A DNA stretch of 64,000 nucleotides from Brachycybe producta (GCA_036925085.1 JAUPFP010000001.1:10915754-10979753), one strand, 5' to 3'; shown: positions 27,924 to 38,169, counted from the stretch's first letter. Notes: generated from the sequence alone by a model not told the origin. Program-made: numbers and translations.

Positions 27924-28350
27924 TCACCCATAAGCAATGTATACCATCTCTACAGCATGATAAAAATCATCGTAATTGAAATTATCATCGATCATAAGGG
28001 CCAACCTGTTTATCTCCTCACCAATGACACGATCAACAACCTGAAAGTTAAAAATGTCAATCTCAAGATGCCCTGCACAGGGCGAGTCACTTTCACTATT
28101 GTAGTGCCTCAAAGGGTTTCTGCTGTCCAGTTCATTGCCACACATCCAGCACCAGTGAGCCTTACAGCTCCAGCATGTCATGTGGTTGCATCCACCATTT
28201 TTTTCACATCGAAAATCACACTTTAGATATTTATGAGTGTTGGCATCTACCCATTTTTGAATAGAATTGTTTTCCATTTCCACGCCTTTTCGTTGCAGGC
28301 AATAAACATTTCTTGCAAAATTCCAGTCGACATAATTGGCACATGTGGAT
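27924..28350 (-). pseudogene. Terminal exon of an RBR (RING-between-RING) E3 ligase-like gene, possibly damaged
   Basis: Minus-strand exon entered through a good acceptor (TTAATTTTCAG at 28351) and ending in a stop at about 27924. It encodes a RING2-like Cys cluster, LKCDFRCEKNGGCNHMTCW, then CKAHWCWMCG and NPLRHYNSESDSPC. The GGCNHMTC word holds the catalytic Cys of RBR ligases, and the NP.RH(Y/F)N...SPC tail resembles RNF14. At the exon start a different frame reads MCQLCRLEFCKKC, an obvious IBR zinc-ligand pattern. The two patterns are one base out of register, with the change near the A-run at about 28291-28300. The RING2 loop before GGC is also short. It is therefore either a pseudogene or contains an indel error. 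Upstream exons were not found; a family A element sits 300 bp upstream. Confidence 0.6.
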
Positions 28351-28651
28351 CTGAAAATTAATTAAAATGAGTGTAGATTATTGCTATGTACAATATAAAC
28401 TTAAGCCATTTTAGTGGTCTTGCATTTATATAATTTATATATAATATATATTTTATATATATTTATTTTGACTAAGTTTAAGTTAGTTATATTTTTTTAA
28501 TAATTAGATAAAAATTAGCATCTATGATAGAACATCAACCTTCCAAATTTAAATTCAATTAAAAGTTATGTTGATTTCTAGGATGCAGGCAGTGGTGTAA
28601 TTTTGACTGAATATATTTTTAAAATCTGTTTGAGGAACCAATGGCTTTGTT
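28351..28651. other. AT-rich DNA, probable intron
   Basis: AT-rich sequence between the RBR exon acceptor and the family A insertion. If the RBR gene is real, this is the 3' part of its last intron. Nothing else is seen. Confidence 0.45.
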
Positions 28652-29443
28652 TGTAACGTCCCGCCGGACCGTCACAATACCCCAGTAAGCTCACCCCAAA
28701 AAACAGACGTAAACTTACCGCTCAACCGGCTCCTCACGGGGACGGGACCGTACCCGTAGCCGTCTCCCACACGGTGCTCCCTGGGTTGTGTCGGCTCCTG
28801 GAGCCACCCATGACGGACACGACGAAAGACCACGCCGCCACGCCGAGAATATCGCGGTAGAACACCGGTTCTACCGCGAGCCGACACGAGTTCCGGCCGC
28901 AAAAGGACGGTGGAGTTTCCCCAATACCAGAAACCCACCCCCCTCGCGGTACTCCGCAAGAAATGACATGACACACGCAAGTGATGATTAAATAAAAGTG
29001 TTTAATGACACTTACGACGATTGATGAAAAAGATGGCAGTGATATTAACACAACTTGGCTGGATACCTTATCCAGCCAAGCCCCCATAAATATAGACAAA
29101 AAGGCACAAAAGCCAACAGGCCAAAGGCACAAACACAAGATGAATCCAGACGCTGGACAGTGGAGGTCTCCTTGACCTCCACCCACAGGTCTAGTCTTAT
29201 CCAGAGCCTACAACCAACTGCCCCGATCCTGTGGTTGACTAGGCCACAGGAAACCTCCAGGCAACTCCACCTGGAGGGACAGAGGTCACTTCTGACCTCT
29301 CACCCATAGACTTCATGGTGAGAGGTCTGCTGGCACCAAAATGGCGTCCGTCCCAACAGCCTACTGTAGCTGTCAGGCAGACCACCATAGGGAAATTCGT
29401 CTGCTCAATCAAAATTAAAAATTGAGCAGACCAGGTTGCCACA
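28652..29443 (-). repeat. Family A copy 2 3' LTR
   Basis: 792 bp, starting TGTGGCAACC on the minus strand (at 29443) and ending GGGACGTTACA (at 28652). The purine-rich tract GGGAAGTTGAGAGGAT directly precedes it at 29444-29459. Confidence 0.93.
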
Positions 29444-29459
29444 ATCCTCTCAACTTCCC
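29444..29459 (-). other. Polypurine tract of family A copy 2
   Basis: GGGAAGTTGAGAGGAT immediately upstream of the 3' LTR is the expected primer for plus-strand DNA synthesis. The same tract precedes the 3' LTR of copy 1. Confidence 0.7.
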
Positions 29460-29520
29460 TGTTCCGTCTCGGGAACAGGTCAGTCAAGCCAGCCAGGATT
29501 GCTCCCCGAACCTGACCTTC

Positions 29521-32500
29521 TTAGGTGCCGGACGGCTTCTCTGGCGGTGTCGCGAAAGTGGAGCCCATCCACTCCGCAGCCCACCGACGTGCCCACCATA
29601 AGCACATCTGGGTGTTACGCCACCCAAAACCAGTATCGAAGACCGTCCCCCTAAGACGGCTTTCCTCCATGGCTCGGAATTCCTCGAAAGGAATATCCTG
29701 GAGTTGCGGACGCGTGTGAAGCATCCGACTTGTTAGGAGGTCCACCAGGGCGACCGCGGGCTCGGTCTCGCACCCTGGTAGAGGCTCAGTTATAAACTGT
29801 CCAGCCATACCTCCTAGGTCGCATCCCAACAAACGTTGGATGAATGGGGCTGCACGCCGGGCTAGACGAACTATCCCGGCATCTAGTCCCACCACATCCA
29901 AAATAGCAAACGTTTGCTGGACCGGATTCACGACCATAACAACCGGAAAACCTCCACAACCAAACGCCACTACATGGCGCATGTTGTATGGCGGTAGCCT
30001 TGCTACCCACGGCTCTGGAAGTGGCTCATCCAGACGGTAGTAGCCGTGGTATTGGCAACCCTCCATTCCCGGCTGGTCCTGCCAGAGACCAAGCCGGTTA
30101 TTCAGATACACCTCTGCATCTGAATACGGGGGCAATGCGCCAATACGCCGTCCCTCAGCCTCAGGCCTGGGGGAGGTTGACGTTTCAGGTCCTAGGGTAT
30201 CGAATACCCCGCCGCCATAGACCGGAGAGAAGGTTGTACCCCCACTGGGGGTCACGGGGTCACGTTTTGTGGGAACACTGACTCCTGCAACCGAGGTTCC
30301 TTCGCCCTTAGGTGAGGGCAAAGTTACACGGTGCAGGGTTCCCACTGCTCGAACCCGCAGGCTCGAGACCGCATCCACCTTCGGGGAGGATGGAGGCGTG
30401 CCGACCAAAACGTCGCGCATCGACCTACCATCCATCCGCGCCGCCTCAACGGGACGGGTATGGACCGGTTGACTCCCGGCCGGCGTGCTTGCCTGAGCAC
30501 GCCGGGACTCCTCCTTTTCCGCCACGACGCCTCCAGTTTCGGCTCCCTGGCGCCTACTACTGGAGGGTGTCGGACTCCCCTTCCTCTCACGTTTGGACCT
30601 TTTATGGTCCTTCTTCTTTTTCTTTTTCTTCCCGTGAGAGGAAGGTTGACCATGCGTCGGGTCAGACTTAACTGACCCCGACGACTTACTGGGCCGATCA
30701 GGCTTAGGCGGGTGGTTAGCCCCCTTCGCCTTCTCGGACTCCTTCTTCGAAGGTTTTCCGGCCGGAGCCATACTCTTCTTTGAAGAAGTGCCCTTAGCCG
30801 AGGTGACAGTCGAGGACGATTGTCCGGAAACAAATCTTCCTCGACCATCCCGAAGGAGAGACTTCTCCTTCGGTGCAAGAGTCGGCTGACTCTTGTCACC
30901 AGTCGCTTTGGCTTCCGCACCATGGGCTGGTGCACTGGAAGCCTGCATTGCCTCCCTCTCGGCGATTCGCTTCTGGCCAGCGATGGTCGTGGCACTCGCA
31001 ATCGGCGGGACGCCACGACCGACAGGAGGTTCCCCTGTTTTGAGCGGACTCCGGGCGGGCATTCCCTGCAGGGGAGGGAACTCCCCAGCCCGGCGCTCAA
31101 ACTCCTGCCGCTCACCTGCACCGACCGCACGAGCGATCTGTCGGTGCAGGCTCGCTGCTTGAGCTTGAAGCCGTTTGAGCTTATCCTCTAAGCTCTCGGG
31201 CTTCCGAGGTTCGGAGGCCTTTCCTCGACCTGAGGACCTGGCCTTCTTACCTCTCGAGCTTTCAGCTACTGGTGGGGTGCGAGGGCGGGACCTTTTTTGT
31301 CCCTTACCACCACCACCACTCACAAATTTCCCCGTTTTACCGGGAGCGGGTACTGGAGGCTGAGTAGCCTTCTTCTCCGCTCGCCGGTCCCTCTTCGGGT
31401 TGTCCGACCGCCAGCCGGAGGGGCCAGCTACTGCCTCGGGCGAACCCGATCTAGCAGCCGGCTTCCCTGGCCAAGCAGCCCCTGAACAACCTTCAGGGCG
31501 GGCGAGAGTCTCCGCTCGAAGCCCCACAGCAGGCGTGAACTTCTTCAACGCCTCCTCCTTGGCTTTGAGCATCGCCTCTCTCTCTGCGAGAGCCTTGGCT
31601 CTGGCAGTGTTCCGTGCGGCTCCGGACTTTTTCTTGCACTTCTTTGCGCTGTCCTTCCTCACCTGCACGGTTGGAAACTCCCCGACGAAGCATCGACGGT
31701 CCCCGACCAGGAAGCCACCTTCCTGGACCATGTCCCGTCTAGCTTCAGCCAACCGATCCAAGCGGTCTTCTTCTTCGGCCAAGGACACAGCCACGGCCTC
31801 CAAAGACATTGGATCGGCGGGAAGTACTCCGGGGGATCCCGTCCCAGACGGTTTACCCTCGGAGGCCGAACTACTCCCGTCAGACTCCGAAGAGCCCTCT
31901 GAAGAGGCGTTACGGCTCCGCCACTGCCTTGAGGCGTCAACCACCGAATCAACGGTGGTTTCGACCTCCATCTCCGTGTCAATAACTAAGGACGCTCCCA
32001 AAGAGACGTCCTCACTGTCCTCGACCACCCTAGACCAGTCTAGGAGGTCTCGAACAGACGGAGACCCGGGTTCCGGGGTACTAGCGGTTACCACACCGGT
32101 AGCCGCTTTCCCACCATCAACACCCGCTTCTGCAGACTCACCAACCGGGGAAACTACCGCCGCCACCGACTGAACGGTGGTAGCAGCCGTATCCCTGGTG
32201 GGGGACTGCAGGTACCTGCCCCAGAAGGCTCCGACACCGGTCGGGGCAGATCCCGGACCTTCCACAGCCTCTGCCGCCGGGGAATCAACAGACTCCACGG
32301 TGGCGTCAGCCGTTTCTGGTCCGTCAGATGATGGGGAGCCCTCCGATCCCGACTCCAACAGCCTTGCATCCCCCGGATGCAGCGGGCTGAGGGAGGGGGA
32401 CCGTTGGCCACTCCCGTCGCCTTCCTCCTTCTCCTTCTCCGTGGTGAGCCTGCGAAAAAGGGACAAAACCGTTAACAACAAGTTTTCACCATGGAAAAGT

Positions 32501-35500
32501 GAACTCCACGGCCTTTTACCGTGAGAATTCTCAGTTTCACCGTCCAAAGTCGGTAATTCACGGTCCCCACCGTGTTTTACCGCCTTCGTACGGTGAAAAC
32601 ATCTTTTCCCCCTTCCGGAACCGGTAGAAAGGGTATTCCACGGGATTTCACCGTGTGAATCGCGGTTTCCACCGTCCAAAGTCGGTAAACCACGGTAAAA
32701 ACCATGGCTGACCGCCTTCGGATGGTGAAAACACCCTCTCACCGAGTTCCGACGGTTGGAAAGGGCATTGCAGGGACTTCTACCGTGCAACATGCCGTTT
32801 TCACCGTCCAAAGTCGGCAATTCACGGTCAAAACCATGTCTCACCGCCTTCGATCGGTAAAAACCACTCCCTGGCGGGCTTCTACCGCCCAAACACCGTC
32901 GAACTTGGGCCTTCCCAAGCGACACGGCGCTCGGACGGGCTGAACCCGCCGGAAAAGTGCTTTCCATAGTGGCTTGGCCACCATGACAACAGTCAAGGCG
33001 GCGAAACCACTCCCACCACGTGTGTATACGGTCAATGACCGTAAAACACACCGTTAACACTGAAAAGAGAACTGCCAACAGGCAGGAGAAGGAAATACCC
33101 TTAGAGGGACTTACTTTTTTAAGTTTTCTTTCTTTTTCCAGTCTCGGCACGCTGTTGCGACGGTGAAAACGTGTAATTTTGGACACACGTGGTGCCGGCG
33201 TCCGTTGTTTGTTTAATTTGCAAACAAGATGGCGCCTAGCCGCCAAATTCTCCGTCCTAGCGGCTAATGGCCGTGCAGTAGCGGCTAATACGTCATCAGC
33301 CGCCTCACCGTCGTCTGCCTTTTTAGGGGCAGACACACAATGAATTCTCCTACACCAAGACTGGACCTGGTGGGTAGAGACATTTACCGTCAATTCTCTT
33401 ATATTGATGGTAATTGGAGATTGCACGGAGGACTTTACGGACAGATTTCTCCGCCCACAGACCGACTTTGTCGGGCCTTTGGCTGGACACCTGGTGATGG
33501 GCCGCCCTTGGTTTCTACCGAAACCGTGGCGGGCCCCAAACACCGCAACGTCCGGCCGCCTCCTCTCCCAGCCGTCCGCCCATATTAGCGGACTGCCGGC
33601 TCTCTCCCACCACGGGAAGGACTCCCAAAGAGTTCCCCATAGCAGGGGCCTCCCTGGGGGGCTTCCAATGCGAGCATCAAACCCACTCACCTCATACACC
33701 CTCGGTCTCCGCGGACGGAGATTGTACCGAGGTGGAGGGGGGTTATCTGCCTCAGAGTCGGTACACTCTGGCGAAGAAACGGACGGTGGCTTTAGCGCCG
33801 GAGTCAATCTACTCCGCGCCGAAGCCTCCGTGGCATCGCTGTCTGTACCGGAGGAGGTGTCAGAGACCCCAAGTCCATCTTCCTCCCTCACGGTACAGGT
33901 GGGTACATACGGCTTAAGGTTATCTACATGAAACCGGTCCCGCACCTTCCGACCATACCCATCTACGAACTCTATTTCGTAGATCAGGTCGGAATACTGC
34001 AGGACCACCGTACCCCTCTCAGCTTTATAAGCCAAGCTCCATTTCTTCGCCTGGCCGAGCTTCCCAGCCTGATCTCTTATCCACACCTGATCTCCAGGCT
34101 GATAAAGAGGAGGCTCCACACGGCCAGCGTCATACCGCTCTTTCTGCCTTCTTTGAGCAGCCGTCAAACGTTGACGAGCCTGCTCCTCCACGGCTTGCTG
34201 GTCGGGCAAGTCGCGGACTGGACCGCTCGGAAGGAGATTATCAATCTCCATCCGGGGCTCACGGCCAAACAACAACTGATACGGAGAGACTTGCGTACTC
34301 TCCTGGACAGCTGTGTTATAAGCCCACACGGCGGGCCGTAATTTATCCCACCAATCACGCTGTTCCTTGAGGGGATCAAGGTACCGCTTGATGGTTTCCA
34401 TTACGGTCTTATTTGTACGCTCCGTAAGCCCATTAGCTTGCGGATGGTACGCCGTCGTGAAGTGATGCGCTATGTTATAGCGCTCCCGGAACTTCAGCAG
34501 GACTTTGCTGGAGAACTGGGACCCACGATCCGAGACAAGAGCTTTCGGTGTACCATACACCGAAAGGATCTCGTCCCTCAGAAATTTCACAACACAGGCG
34601 GCCGTGGCCCTTCGTACCGCTTTTGCCACACCGTACCGGGTGAAATAGTCAACGATGATTAGTACATAGGTGACTCCACCCACGAAGGCAGGAAACGGTC
34701 CAACGAAGTCCATTCCCCAGGTATCAACTGGGTACTCCGGCACAATCGGTTGGAGAAATCCCTGACTACGAGCGAACTGTCGCGCTCTCTGACACACCAA
34801 ACATGACTTAACATATTCGGCAGTGTCCCGCTTCATACCGATCCAGTAGAAGCGTGAGCGCAGTCTCTGGTAGGTCTTAAACATCCCGAAGTGACCAGCT
34901 TCGGGAATGTCATGTAGCTTCCTTAGACAGAAAGCCCTGCATGACTTTGGAACTACCAACACAGTTCTCAACCGATCCTGGATGGATCTGATGGCAAACA
35001 ACAAGTCATCTGCCACCACAAACTTGAACCGGAGGTTCGAGTTGGGGTCACGGAAGATTTCACTCTTCACTTTGGAGCACCAGCCATCGGCCTCTTGCTC
35101 CTTGACCCAATCCACCTCGGAACGGATGTGGTAAATAACCTCACCTACGTCGGCTTCGACGTATTCAGGTAAGGAAAGGTCCGCCACATCACGAACAGGA
35201 TACCGACTCAAAGCATCGGCATCCACGTGCAGTGTTCCCTTCCTATACTGAACCTTAAACCGGTACTCTTGAAGCTGCATCTGCCAACGCCCCAACCTGC
35301 CTTGCAGGTTTTTGGCTGTCTGCAGATAGCAAAGAGCATGGTGATCTGTCACGATCACAAACTCCCGGTTAAAAAGGTAAGGACGGAATTTACCCACGGC
35401 AAACATGACCGCCAAGCACTCCTGCTCGGTGACCGAATACCGTGTTTCCGCTCCTTTCATGAGTCGGCTTGCGTAGGCCAGAACACGGGGGACACTGTCC

Positions 35501-38169
35501 TCCGGTAACTTCTGGTAGACTACGACTCCCAAGCCGTACCCACTAGCGTCGGTATGGATAATTACCTCACCACGCGGATCAAACATGGTGAGTACCGGCG
35601 CTTCGGTTAAAAATGCCTTTAACCGAGCAAACGCTAGTTTGCACTGATCCGACCACTCGAAGGACGCATCCTTCTTTGTCAGATCGTGCAAAGGCCTGGC
35701 CACCTTGGCGAAGTCCTTGATGAACCTTCGATAGTAACCGGCAAGTCCGAGAAAACTGCGGACGCCTGTCACTGTCGTCGGGACATCAAACTCCTGGACT
35801 GCCCGTACGAGATCCGGGTCCGGAGCAACTCCCTCGGCACTTACTACGTGACTGAGATAACGCACTTTGTTAAAGCCAAAGAAACATTTCTTCGGCTGGA
35901 GTTTCAGCTCCGCCCCTCGTAACAGTCCAAGGACAGTGGAGAGTCTCTCGAGAAACTGCTCGAAAGTGTTCCCAAAGACGATAATATCGTCCAGGTACAC
36001 CAGACAAGTCTCCCACTTATGTCCTGCCAATAAGAGGTCTAGCGCTCTTTGCATGGTGGCTGGAGCATTACAGAGTCCGAAAGGCATTTTCCGGAACTCA
36101 AACAGACCTTGAGAGCAAATAAATGCCGTTTTCTCAACGTCTGGCTCAGCCATCCGAACCTGCCAGTAACCACTAGCCAGGTCCAAGGTAGCGAAGAACT
36201 TCGCACCGGCCAATGAGTCGAGCGCATCATCGATGCGAGGCAACGGATACTGATCCAGCTTTGTCTGGGCATTCAGTTTCCGGTAGTCCACGCAAAAACG
36301 AAAGCCACCATCCTTCTTGCGGACAAGCAAGATAGGGCTCGCGTAGGGATTACGCGAAGGTTGGATAACCCCTGCATCCAACATCTTCGCCACCTCTTCT
36401 TTCTCGACTGCTCTGGCCGCTGGAGCGGTTCGACGCAATCCTTCACGCACAGGAGGTTGCCCACCGGTGTCAATCGTATGTTCGACCAGAGAGGTTTCAC
36501 CCAACTCTGTGAAGTCGAACGCGAAATGATCCCGGCGTGCCAGCAGGAACTCTCGAAGCTGTCTCGCCTCTTCAGGCTTCAGATTGGGACCAATCTTAAG
36601 ACACTCTTCGAGAGTGGGAGCTGTCGCCACATTGAGCACTTGGCATCCGTTTCCGGACGCCCCTCTCAACTTAGACGAGGACTTCCCTGGTCGAACCGTC
36701 CTCCGAGTGGGGTCTCCCCCTCTCAACTTAGACGGCTCTTCCAGCCCTACCACAATGGCAGCCTCCACAGCTTGAGCCGTGGCTACACCCTCTCCTGTTT
36801 CCAGGGCAATGGGTGCATTCCCCACGTTTTCAAGCCAGATATCGTACGTGCCAAGCCGGTTAGCTGCAGCGATACCTGCTACTGCTAATACACCATGTCC
36901 ACCTAAGGCTTTCCGGTGCGGCTCCACGAGAAGCAGCTGGCCAGGGCCGGCATGCTCTACCAACGTCACAGATACGACACGTCGTACGTGGGCTGGTAGC
37001 CAGACATTCTCCCTCAGTCGCAGAGAACAAACTTCTCCGTGCCCGATAGAGGTTCTGGTCTCGGGCAGCTCTGGTGAAACAATGTTCACCCACCTGTCAA
37101 CCTGCTCGAGTGCAGGCGGATCCACTGGGAGTTGCCGTCCCTGAGGCAAAGCCCCTGGTATCGGCGATGGAATTGCTTCCATCTCCCTAGGTTCTGCAAG
37201 CGCTCGATCGGTGAATGCAGCTTGGAGGGCGTCTGGATGTGCAGTCCAGACATCCTCCCGGAAGTAAACCTTCCGGTGCACGATATCAACCATCAAGCCG
37301 AAGCGTGAGGCGTGATCAACGCCCAACAATGCTTCGCCCTCTCCTTTCACCAAAAGGAGAGGCACCTTGATGGTTTTCTTGTGGATGGTCAATTCCACAT
37401 TTGTGACCCCTACTACCTCGATGGAGTGCCCACCCATTCCAAGAAGGAATGAAGGAACCGCCAGTTCCTCTATAGGCAACTCCATCACTCGTGCCGCCGT
37501 AATGCTTAGGACCGACACGTTGGCCCCGGTGTCTACGATCATCTCCATCAGACGATCGCCTATCGACACCCACACCCTCGGTGAACCTACGTCGTAGGCC
37601 CGGCTCTGAAGCTCAGGGATAGGAACCCGCAGGCTCCCACCATCGATCTTCTGCCTCCCGTCCACCTTACCGTCCACACCGGACGGTAATCCCAGACGTG
37701 CAGAAGAATGGGGCTCAGTCTCACAAACTAGAGACTCCCCAGGCACAACAGGAGGTATGGGCACACCAACTCCTCCCGCCTGCTCGATGAGCGCACGATC
37801 CAGCACCTCACCACTAGGCATATAGTGTGAGGGGGCAAACCAGCGATCCAGCTGGCTGCACACGGCCTCCAATGTGGAGCATGGCGATGGAATTACCCAC
37901 TGGGTAATTTCCGGGTCCGCAGACCTCGCCAGAGGCACCCCTGCCTTCCGCAGGACATCCACATATTTGGAGACCGCCCGGAGGTACGTCCCTCGTTCAG
38001 AGCTCAGGCCGTGACAGGCACCTGAGCTTTGAAGCTTTACCGGTCGCACACCACTCAGTTCGGTGGCAACCAGCGGCGGTTTAACGAGGATCTCTCCTCG
38101 TCCTCCACGAGTCGATAGTAGAACTGGCCATCGTGAACGGTGGCCAGGTACTTCCGACCCTCCGGCCAA
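29521..38169 (-). CDS. pol: Family A copy 2 pol polyprotein with long post-integrase extension
   Basis: This open frame of 2882 codons encodes the replication enzymes. In order it has an unassigned segment (about 40-190), retropepsin-like protease with VDTGANVSVLS (about 210), RT with FCVDYRK (about 625) and YLDDII (about 726), and RNase H with TDASGYGLG (about 873). The integrase follows, with an HHCC finger (about 1085-1125) and the DDE residues in MDFVGPF, VSDRGSQF and NGLTERTNK (about 1152, 1213 and 1248). A DNA-binding module ends with FHVDNLKPYV near 1415, and RYNLRPRRPR near 1485 is a common Ty3 integrase tail word. A further 1400 residues, much longer than usual, comprise a repeat-coded stretch, an acidic segment, a Lys/Arg-rich segment and a final patterned domain (about 2670-2860). 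It is probably cleaved or expressed in parts. Confidence 0.88.
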   Translation of the reverse strand: MAGGSEVPGHRSRWPVLLSTRGGRGEILVKPPLVATELSGVRPVKLQSSGACHGLSSERGTYLRAVSKYVDVLRKAGVPLARSADPEITQWVIPSPCSTLEAVCSQLDRWFAPSHYMPSGEVLDRALIEQAGGVGVPIPPVVPGESLVCETEPHSSARLGLPSGVDGKVDGRQKIDGGSLRVPIPELQSRAYDVGSPRVWVSIGDRLMEMIVDTGANVSVLSITAARVMELPIEELAVPSFLLGMGGHSIEVVGVTNVELTIHKKTIKVPLLLVKGEGEALLGVDHASRFGLMVDIVHRKVYFREDVWTAHPDALQAAFTDRALAEPREMEAIPSPIPGALPQGRQLPVDPPALEQVDRWVNIVSPELPETRTSIGHGEVCSLRLRENVWLPAHVRRVVSVTLVEHAGPGQLLLVEPHRKALGGHGVLAVAGIAAANRLGTYDIWLENVGNAPIALETGEGVATAQAVEAAIVVGLEEPSKLRGGDPTRRTVRPGKSSSKLRGASGNGCQVLNVATAPTLEECLKIGPNLKPEEARQLREFLLARRDHFAFDFTELGETSLVEHTIDTGGQPPVREGLRRTAPAARAVEKEEVAKMLDAGVIQPSRNPYASPILLVRKKDGGFRFCVDYRKLNAQTKLDQYPLPRIDDALDSLAGAKFFATLDLASGYWQVRMAEPDVEKTAFICSQGLFEFRKMPFGLCNAPATMQRALDLLLAGHKWETCLVYLDDIIVFGNTFEQFLERLSTVLGLLRGAELKLQPKKCFFGFNKVRYLSHVVSAEGVAPDPDLVRAVQEFDVPTTVTGVRSFLGLAGYYRRFIKDFAKVARPLHDLTKKDASFEWSDQCKLAFARLKAFLTEAPVLTMFDPRGEVIIHTDASGYGLGVVVYQKLPEDSVPRVLAYASRLMKGAETRYSVTEQECLAVMFAVGKFRPYLFNREFVIVTDHHALCYLQTAKNLQGRLGRWQMQLQEYRFKVQYRKGTLHVDADALSRYPVRDVADLSLPEYVEADVGEVIYHIRSEVDWVKEQEADGWCSKVKSEIFRDPNSNLRFKFVVADDLLFAIRSIQDRLRTVLVVPKSCRAFCLRKLHDIPEAGHFGMFKTYQRLRSRFYWIGMKRDTAEYVKSCLVCQRARQFARSQGFLQPIVPEYPVDTWGMDFVGPFPAFVGGVTYVLIIVDYFTRYGVAKAVRRATAACVVKFLRDEILSVYGTPKALVSDRGSQFSSKVLLKFRERYNIAHHFTTAYHPQANGLTERTNKTVMETIKRYLDPLKEQRDWWDKLRPAVWAYNTAVQESTQVSPYQLLFGREPRMEIDNLLPSGPVRDLPDQQAVEEQARQRLTAAQRRQKERYDAGRVEPPLYQPGDQVWIRDQAGKLGQAKKWSLAYKAERGTVVLQYSDLIYEIEFVDGYGRKVRDRFHVDNLKPYVPTCTVREEDGLGVSDTSSGTDSDATEASARSRLTPALKPPSVSSPECTDSEADNPPPPRYNLRPRRPRVYEVSGFDARIGSPPGRPLLWGTLWESFPWWERAGSPLIWADGWERRRPDVAVFGARHGFGRNQGRPITRCPAKGPTKSVCGRRNLSVKSSVQSPITINIRELTVNVSTHQVQSWCRRIHCVSAPKKADDGEAADDVLAATARPLAARTENLAARRHLVCKLNKQRTPAPRVSKITRFHRRNSVPRLEKERKLKKVSPSKGISFSCLLAVLFSVLTVCFTVIDRIHTWWEWFRRLDCCHGGQATMESTFPAGSARPSAVSLGKAQVRRCLGGRSPPGSGFYRSKAVRHGFDRELPTLDGENGMLHGRSPCNALSNRRNSVRGCFHHPKAVSHGFYRGLPTLDGGNRDSHGEIPWNTLSTGSGRGKRCFHRTKAVKHGGDRELPTLDGETENSHGKRPWSSLFHGENLLLTVLSLFRRLTTEKEKEEGDGSGQRSPSLSPLHPGDARLLESGSEGSPSSDGPETADATVESVDSPAAEAVEGPGSAPTGVGAFWGRYLQSPTRDTAATTVQSVAAVVSPVGESAEAGVDGGKAATGVVTASTPEPGSPSVRDLLDWSRVVEDSEDVSLGASLVIDTEMEVETTVDSVVDASRQWRSRNASSEGSSESDGSSSASEGKPSGTGSPGVLPADPMSLEAVAVSLAEEEDRLDRLAEARRDMVQEGGFLVGDRRCFVGEFPTVQVRKDSAKKCKKKSGAARNTARAKALAEREAMLKAKEEALKKFTPAVGLRAETLARPEGCSGAAWPGKPAARSGSPEAVAGPSGWRSDNPKRDRRAEKKATQPPVPAPGKTGKFVSGGGGKGQKRSRPRTPPVAESSRGKKARSSGRGKASEPRKPESLEDKLKRLQAQAASLHRQIARAVGAGERQEFERRAGEFPPLQGMPARSPLKTGEPPVGRGVPPIASATTIAGQKRIAEREAMQASSAPAHGAEAKATGDKSQPTLAPKEKSLLRDGRGRFVSGQSSSTVTSAKGTSSKKSMAPAGKPSKKESEKAKGANHPPKPDRPSKSSGSVKSDPTHGQPSSHGKKKKKKKDHKRSKRERKGSPTPSSSRRQGAETGGVVAEKEESRRAQASTPAGSQPVHTRPVEAARMDGRSMRDVLVGTPPSSPKVDAVSSLRVRAVGTLHRVTLPSPKGEGTSVAGVSVPTKRDPVTPSGGTTFSPVYGGGVFDTLGPETSTSPRPEAEGRRIGALPPYSDAEVYLNNRLGLWQDQPGMEGCQYHGYYRLDEPLPEPWVARLPPYNMRHVVAFGCGGFPVVMVVNPVQQTFAILDVVGLDAGIVRLARRAAPFIQRLLGCDLGGMAGQFITEPLPGCETEPAVALVDLLTSRMLHTRPQLQDIPFEEFRAMEESRLRGTVFDTGFGWRNTQMCLWWARRWAAEWMGSTFATPPEKPSGT
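29550..30150 (-). other. Terminal domain of the family A downstream region
   Basis: The last 200 or so residues before the LTR switch from low-complexity to globular composition: YLNNRLGLWQDQPG, CQYHGYYRLDEPLPEPWVA, HVVAFGCGGFPVVMVVN, then alternating hydrophobic helices and a Trp-rich end (MCLWWARRWAAEWMG). It is conserved between copies 1 and 2. A clearly similar pattern is found at the same place in family C (60854-61516). No known family was recognised. It has no signal peptide or transmembrane segment, so it is not a typical envelope. Confidence 0.6.
32450..33114 (-). repeat. Leader-like spacer with three 131-bp repeats inside family A copy 2
   Basis: Between the integrase tail and the downstream domain lies a block of three units of about 131 bp, each carrying the phrase CGACTTTGGACGGTG and many ACCGTG/CACGGT words. 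The vocabulary is that of the 5' leader rather than of the coding parts. The block is bounded on the minus strand by AAAAAAGTAAGT and by CCCTTTTTCGCAG, which fit splice donor and acceptor consensus. The same sites and the same 665-bp spacing are present in copy 1 (6501-7165). In copy 2 the block happens to be open in the pol frame. Confidence 0.6.

Noticed and set aside
29521-33900. Envelope gene in the family A extension
   Set aside because: No signal peptide, no furin-like site and only one short hydrophobic segment were seen; the composition is mostly low-complexity.
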